A stretch of DNA of 64,000 bases, taken from Terriglobia bacterium. Lineage in GTDB: Bacteria > Acidobacteriota > Polarisedimenticolia > Polarisedimenticolales > JAIQFR01. The notes beneath the pieces are model-generated. The model was not told the origin of the DNA, searched no databases, and saw nothing but the letters and a program-made list of their open reading frames with translations. Of this stretch, positions 54,208 to 61,400 are shown piece by piece. The stretch spans positions 1-64,000 of the forward strand of contig JAIQFR010000006.1 in the NCBI GenBank assembly GCA_020073205.1. Direction: 5' to 3'. Made by a program: the position numbers and the translations under genes. Position 1 is the first letter of the stretch. The number at the start of each line of letters is the position of its first letter.

Positions 54208-54788
54208 CGGACGCCCCGCACGTCAAGGCTCTCTCGGAGCTTCGCGATCGCCCTGTGACGAATGGGTGCGATGAGCCGAGGATCGGCCTCGCCGATCGCC
54301 TCGGCGATCTCTTTGTCCGTAAGCCCGCCCAGGAAAAAGAGCGTGACGCACTGGCGGTCCCTCTCGTCGAGACCGTCGAGCGCCTCGTCGACCTCTCGCT
54401 GCAAGAGGTTGCTCTCCTGCGCGCCGTGCACGGCGATCGGGACGGAGTCGCCGTCCGGCCCGGAATTGATGGAAACCGTCGGTATGTTGTGGCGCCGATG
54501 GCTATCGCGCCCGAGTTTCGGGACCCGGTTGAGCGCCTCGTTGCGCGTGAGGATCGCCAGCCAGGCCCTGAACCTGCCTTTGCCGCGGAACTGATGTCGC
54601 TTCCGGTGCGCGCGATCCGCGACCGCCATCGCCGCCTCTTCTCGCTCCAGGGGTCGTCTCCGAAAGTAGTCGATTCCAAAGAGCACGAGGTCGATGACCC
54701 GGTGGTGCTGATCCATGAGTGCCCAGAAGGCACTGTCGTCGCCTTCGCAAAGCCTCGTCTCGAGTTCCCGGTCGTGAGAATCGTCCAT
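54204..54788 (-). CDS. ECF-type RNA polymerase sigma factor
   Basis: This 194-residue protein has sigma region 2 (GDDSAFWALMDQHHRVIDLV, RKRHQFRGKGRFRAWLAILT, RNEALNRVPKLG) and region 4 (ALDGLDERDRQCVTLFFLGG, LTDKEIAEAIGEADPRLIAP) and lacks regions 1 and 3. It directs transcription of an alternative regulon under control of the overlapping anti-sigma gene. Targets may include the CHAT or RHS genes nearby, but no matching promoter was identified. Confidence 0.93.
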   Translation of the reverse strand: MDDSHDRELETRLCEGDDSAFWALMDQHHRVIDLVLFGIDYFRRRPLEREEAAMAVADRAHRKRHQFRGKGRFRAWLAILTRNEALNRVPKLGRDSHRRHNIPTVSINSGPDGDSVPIAVHGAQESNLLQREVDEALDGLDERDRQCVTLFFLGGLTDKEIAEAIGEADPRLIAPIRHRAIAKLRESLDVRGVR

Positions 54789-55433
54789 AGCTCAGCAGCG
54801 TAAATGGGCTCGGAGGCGGCTTGCGCGACGCTCGTTCTGTACCATGACCTTCGCATTGCCCTGGCCTGCTCCTCGCGAGGCGGTCCGGCACGCGGAATCG
54901 TCGCGCGCCGGATCTCCTCGTCGCGGGAGACAGGCGACCACCCCGGATTCTAACCGCGACTGGGCCCGCACGATCCCATTCGCTGCAAAACGTCCAAGGC
55001 AGGCAGGCCGGCCGGCCGTGGCCGAGCACGAAACAATACTTACCTACTCCATTGAAGACACAATACGGCGAGTTTTCCTCGGCTCGCGCCAGCGGGTTCG
55101 GCTTTCCCCCTCGATTCTCCGCTCTCCGACGCCGCGTGTCCGAATAAACGCGTTGGATCGCCTGTCATGAATCGCATGGGGACAAGAACCTCAGGGTGGG
55201 TCGCAGGGCAGGGCGATATGGAAGGGGACAAAACTCACCTCGATTCGTACGAGCCCTCTGGAATTGAGGCTAATTCACTTGATTCACGCAGAACGGCGGG
55301 GTATAGAACATTCATGCAGGCCTTGGGGGGGTCCGCACAATAGGTCTGGGCAAATCTCACGGGCGACAACGTCTCATCCTGGCCAGGCAACGAGCCGGCG
55401 TGAATCCAACGCTGAGTCTTGGGGGGAACGTTC
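54789..55433. other. 645-bp non-coding stretch, long leader of the giant gene
   Basis: No convincing coding frame is present on either strand. It has visibly lower GC than its flanks and holds the promoter candidate at 55279-55307. GAACATTCATGCA (55306-55318) is nearly repeated as GAACGTTCATGCA over the start codon (55426-55438). The rest shows nothing I can name. Confidence 0.5.
55279..55307 (+). promoter_or_regulatory. sigma-70-like promoter of the giant RHS gene
   Basis: TTGATT (55279-55284) and TATAGA (55302-55307) lie exactly 17 bp apart, a near-consensus arrangement that is rare by chance in this GC-rich DNA. Transcription would start near 55314, leaving a leader of about 120 nt before ATG 55434. 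Confidence 0.5.
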
Positions 55434-58400
55434 ATGCACTCGAATCACGTCAAGATCCTCGGCGTTTGCCTCGCAGTTACGTGCGGCCTAGCGATGGCCG
55501 CGACCGCGCGGGCGTCCACGGCCGTTCCCGGAGGGGTGATCTCCACCGACACCACCTGGACCCTCGCGGGGTCGCCGTACATCGTGACCGGAGCTGTCCA
55601 GGTCAAGGGCACTGACGGATCCGACGGCGTGACGACGCTCACGATCGAGCCGGGGGTCGAAGTCCGATTCAACCTGGACTGTTACCTGCTCTTCGGTAGC
55701 GGTGCTCCAGGAGCGCTGTTGGCAGATGGGGACGCAGCGGGTGGTCCCGCGACGATCGTGTTCACGGCGAACACGGGATCGCCCACGCGGGGTTTCTGGC
55801 GCGGCCTCCGTTTTGCCGACAGCGCGCAATCGTCGACGATCCGTCACGCGACCGTGGCTTACGGGGGACGCGTACCGTCGAACGGGGATTACCCCGGTTC
55901 CATCTGGTCGCGCTTGTCCGTGGGCGTCCTCACGCTGGACAACGTGACGATTCGCGAGTCGGACCAGGCCGGCCTGTGGATGGAGGTCGGAACCGTCCAG
56001 GTGAGTTCGAGCACGATCACTTCGGGGAATCAGGAGGCAGTGCGCGGCTGGGGCGGAACTCTGACGATATCGGGTGGGACGGTGTCGTCGAACGCGGGAG
56101 ATGGGATCTACCTGAACCGATCGATGGCAGCGACCATCTCGGGCGTGACCTTCTCCGGAAACGGCGGCTACGACATTCATCCCACGAGCTATATCACGGG
56201 CTCGGTCACGAATTGCCCGAGAATCGAGAGCGTTTGGTTCGAGATCGCGGCGCCGCCGCTCAACCCGCTCACTTGGACGGGTAACACGTTCGAGAACTGG
56301 GGCCAAAAAGTCTCTCAGGTGCACCCGGATGTCGCCGCCCGTCTTACTCTGGACAACGTTGTTCACAAGATCGCCGGGGCCCGGTACGGGATCACCAATG
56401 GGACGCAGTCGAGAGACGGCGCGTGGGCCGTCGCCGCGGGTGATCCGGTCGTGCTCGGAAACCTCGACGTGAAAGGCACGGACGGTGCCGATGGCGTGAC
56501 GACGCTCACGGTCGAGCCCGGCATTGTGGTTCGTGTCAACCAGGATCTCCAGATCCAATTCGGGTATGACAGCCCTGGAGCACTGATCGCAGATGGAAAC
56601 GCGTCCGGGGGTCCCGCGACGATCCGGTTCACGGCGAACACCGCTACCCCATCGCGCGGGTACTGGCGCGGCCTGCGCTTCGCGAACCGGGCGGGTGATT
56701 CCGTGATCCGAAACGCGGTTGTCGAGTATGCGGGTCGGTCGCTCTGGACCGGCTCGCCCGGGTTGATCGAGTTTGAGACTTCCGGTGCGGGTCTGACGCT
56801 GGACAGCATCACGGTGCGGGAGTCGGCGACGTACGGGCTATCGCTCTACGGCAGTGGGACATGCACGGTCAGCCACAGCACCATCACGTCGACCTCTCAG
56901 AGGGGGATCGTCGTTGGCGCTCAGGCCAGGCTGATTCTGAGCGACAGTACGGTGGCAGGGAACGACGGAGAGGGGATCCATGGCGCGAGCTCAGTAACCG
57001 TGGCTCGAACGACTTTCCAAGGGAACGGGAGCTACGACATTTGGTTTGATGGCGCCGTCTACAACGGATCGGTCACCGACTGTCAGAGGATCGAAAGTAT
57101 TCGCGACGAGACGTCCCTTGTTAGCTGGACGGGGAACACGTTCGAGAATTGGGGCGCGAGGACGTCCCGGGTGAATGCGAACACCGCGGCGCGGCTCACC
57201 TTCGACAACGTGGTGCACAAGGTGGCTGGGGCCGCGTACGAGGTCAACGGAGCGTACGGAGGCGGTTACCAAACACGAAGTGGTGTTTGGTCACGGGCGG
57301 CCGGGGATACCGTGACAGTGCTGGGCGGAATCGTCGTGCAGGGGACGGACGGCCCTGACGGCGTGACCACTCTTACGATCGACCCTGGGGTTCGAGTCCA
57401 GTTCTCAGGCACCCAGGCGGGGATCTCGGTGGCTTACAACGTGCCGGGGCGCCTGGTCGCGGACGGGGACGCAGCGGGCGGGCCTGCGACGATCGTGTTC
57501 ACGACGAGTAGTGCGACTCCGGCGCGAGGCCAATGGGGTGGCATCGCCTTCCAGCGAGGGACCCCTACCGGCTCGTTGATCCGAAACGCGGTCGTGGAAT
57601 ACGCGGGCGGGTACCGCAGCTCTTCGTACAGCGGTGCGATCTACGTGGGCGGCTATGGGGCCAGCGTGACCAGTGTGATCTTGGACGACGTTATCGTGCG
57701 CGAATCCGCGAGCTACGGAGTAGCGTTGGGTGATGGCAGCGCCACCATTAGCCACAGCACGATCGCGTCCAATACGCTCGCCGGAATCTACAACGACAAC
57801 GCAGGCGGCGCCCTGGGTAGGTTGACGTTGACGGATAGTTTCGTAACGTCGAATTCGGCGGAGGGAATTCTCGGCGCGAGTTCGCTGACGGTAACCCGGA
57901 CGACCTTCGAAGGCAACGGAAGCTACGACATCAGTGTCGGAAAAGGAGACAGCGGATCGGTCACGGATTGTCCGAGGATCGAGAGCATCCGGGATGACTG
58001 CACGTTTGTGACCTGGTCGGGGAACACGTTCGAGAACTGGGGATCGCGGACATCCCGGGTTGGCGCGAACACGGCGGCGCGGTTGACCCTGGACAACGTG
58101 GTGCACAAGGTGGCCGGAGCGACCTACGAAATCCACGGATTTGTCCAATATGTCCCCGACAGCCCTTGGCAAACCCTGGATGGCGTCTGGGCGCGGGCGG
58201 CGGGCGATCCAACCATACTCGCGACGCTGCACACGCAGGGCACCGATGGTCCGGATGGCGTTACGACGCTGACGATCGAATCGGGGGTGACGGCGAGGTT
58301 TGCGAGCGGCGCCAGCTTGATTATCGGTGGGACCTCCGGCGCCCCCGGGAACTTGATTGTCAGCCCAGGATCGCCCGGTGTCGTGATGACCAGTTCGACC

Positions 58401-61400
58401 TCGCCCTCCCCCGGCTCTTGGACCGGGTTACTCGTCGAGCGCACGGGAAGCGCAGACCTTACCGATCTACAAATTTCGGGCGCCAGCAGCGCGCTGCAGG
58501 TCCGCGGCGCGTTGCAGACCGCGATGCGCCTTACGTTCGACCATTCAACGACGGGCTTGTTCTTTGACGGAGCAACGACCAGCGGCCTCTCGAGGTTCCT
58601 GACCTGCTCCGCGGTTGGCACGTGCATCCAGTCCTCGTTGTCCCAGCCACTGATCCGGGACAGCGACCTCATCGGCTCGCAGTGGGGAGTCAACAACACG
58701 ACATCGACCTGGGTCGTGGATGCAACCTCGAACTGGTGGGGCCACGCATCCGGTCCATCAGGTCAGGGGCCGGGATCGGGATCGGCGGTGACGACGGGAG
58801 TGCTCTTTCAGCCCTACCGGGCGAGTTCTTCCGGATCGGGGAACGGGGACCTGATCGTCACGCCGGACCAAGGAGGTAATGCGGGCAGCGTCCGTGTGGA
58901 GATCTACGGGACCGATCTCGATCCGCTAGCGACCATTCTCCTCCGTTCCGCGGGTAAGCCCGACATCACCGGCACGGGGGTCTCTGGCGTGCCGTCGCGG
59001 ACCAAACTCACAGCGGCGTTCAACCTGGCGGGAGCAGCGATAGGCCTCCGTGACGTCGTGGTGAGAAACCCAAACGGCCTGGAGCAAACGAAGTCCGGTG
59101 GATTCACAGTCCAGACCGCCACTCCCTTAGGACTTCAGGTCCGGTTCTTCCCAAAGTGCGAACTGACTTGCAGCGCAGCAGAACCTGGCGCAGTCCGCTG
59201 CTCCGTCTGCGAATCCCACTACGTGCGACCGTGGAGGGACTACGAGACGTCGATCCTCTACGAAAACAAAGGCAACGTCGATCTCGTTCCGTCTTTGCTG
59301 ATAGCGACGAGCACTCAGGGCGTCCCGTTCCGCGTGTCCTCGCGTGGACCGTACTCGGACGGCCCTATACAGGTGCTGACGCTCGGGCCAGACGGCTCCA
59401 TCGACAGGATCCCACCAGGGCAGACCTACACCGTTCCGATTTACTTCCAGTCCCCGAATCTCGGCGCACACGCGACGTTTGAACTTGATGTCTCCGAACT
59501 GCCCGCGGACTCCGCGCCCATCGATTGGGCAGGAATGGAACAGGCGCTGCGTCCCGACGACGTGCCCGATGACGCGTGGACCGCCATTTGGACCAACGTC
59601 AAGGCGCAGATCGGTGCGACCCGCCAGCAGTATCGCGACGCCCTGCTGGCCGATGCCGTATACCTCGCGAGCCACGGCCGCAAGACCTACGCGGTCCGGG
59701 ACCTCTTCAACCTCGAGCTCCAGCGGGCCAAGGGACGACTGCTCCCCAAAGAAAAGCTCGAGACCGCGGCGGATCTCGCGATCGGCGCCCCGGGTCTGCC
59801 AATCGTCTTCGAGCGAACGTACCCGACGGCCATCGACGAACGATTCAAGATCGGACCGCTCGGCCGTGGATGGTCTCACAACTACCAAGTCACTCTGGCG
59901 GGTCCGACCTCGGGCGTGATCGAGATCCGGGGACCCGGCGAGCTACGAAGGAGTTTCACGCAGGGAAGGGCTGGTTGGTACGCGGAGAACGGCGACCCTG
60001 CCTCGCTCACGCAGCGCGCCGACTCAGGATGGCTCCTTCGCGAGAAGGACGGTCGGACGACTGCGTTCGGCCCCGACGGCACCATGCAGTACATCGAGGA
60101 CTCGAACGGAAATCGCCTTACGCTGACCCACGATAGCGGGCTTCTGACGTCCATCGCTCACAGCAACGGTTACCACATTGACTTTGCCTATTCCTCGGAT
60201 GGTCGGATCACCGGTCTCACCGACCAAGCGGGACGTCAGGTTCAGTACCTGTACGACGGCTCCGACGACCACCTTCTTTCCGTCACCTTGTACGGCGCAC
60301 GCGAGACGGATTACGAGTACAACCCGCCGACGGGCTTTCCTTCGGACCATGCGCTGACCACGATCACTTACCCGGACGGCACGGGGCGATCGTTCTCCTA
60401 CGACGACCTGGGGCGTCTGACCGAGGAGTCGTCGAGCGGGGGCTCGAATGCTCTGCGCTACGCCTACGTCGAGCCCGGCGGGTGCACGGTCACAACGGCC
60501 GCCGGCTCGAGCTACGCCATGAACTTCGGGCTCGACGGTGAGATCCTGAGCTTCACCGATGCCCTGGGGGCCACGACGCAATTCGCCTACGGGCCGGACA
60601 CGGGTGTCGCGAGCGTGGTCGCGCCCGGCGAGGCCGCGACAGCGTACTGGTACGATTCGAAAATGAACGTCAACCAGGTCCAGGACGCCCTAGGCCACTC
60701 GGTGCAGTACGGGTGGACTGCGGACTTGAGCCGCCTCGACTGGCTGAAGGATGAGCGGGGGAACCTCACCGACTACACGACGGACTCGCACGGAAACACG
60801 ACTTCCATCCAGTACCCCGATCCGACACTTCTTCCCCGCGCCGCGACCTACGACGGGCACGGTAACATCGTCTCTGCCACGAATCGCCGCAATCAGACCA
60901 TGGGATTCGCGTACGACTCCGAAGGCCGCGGCGTCCAGAAGACCTATCCGACCGGACGCACGACCAACTACGCCTACGACGATCACAACAACCTCATTTC
61001 GGCGACGGATACGGAATCCGGTACGATCTCGATGCAGTACGACGATCGGGACTTCCTGACGCGGATCGACTATCCCGGCGGCCGGTGGTTCGCGTTCTCG
61101 TACGACGCATCGGGCAAGCGAACTCAGCGCACCGGCCATGACGGCGTCACGCTGAACTACCAGTACGACGCGGTGGGTCGCCTGAGCGGGCTCAAGGACG
61201 GATCGGACGCGTCGATCGTCACGTATCAGTACGACTCCGCCGGACGGCTCGTGCGCGAGGACAAGGGCAACGGCACTTACACGACCTACGCCTACGACCT
61301 GGACAGCCAGATCCTGAGCATCGTTCATTACGGGCCGGGGGGCGTCATCCAGGGGCGATTCGACTACCTGTACGACTCGAGCGGTCGGCGCACGTCCATG

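Noticed and set aside
50194-54788. Type III-E CRISPR (TPR-CHAT, RpoE) locus
   Set aside because: There are no CRISPR repeats, no gRAMP/Cas7-11 and no Csx30 in the window, and the CHAT protein has a signal peptide.
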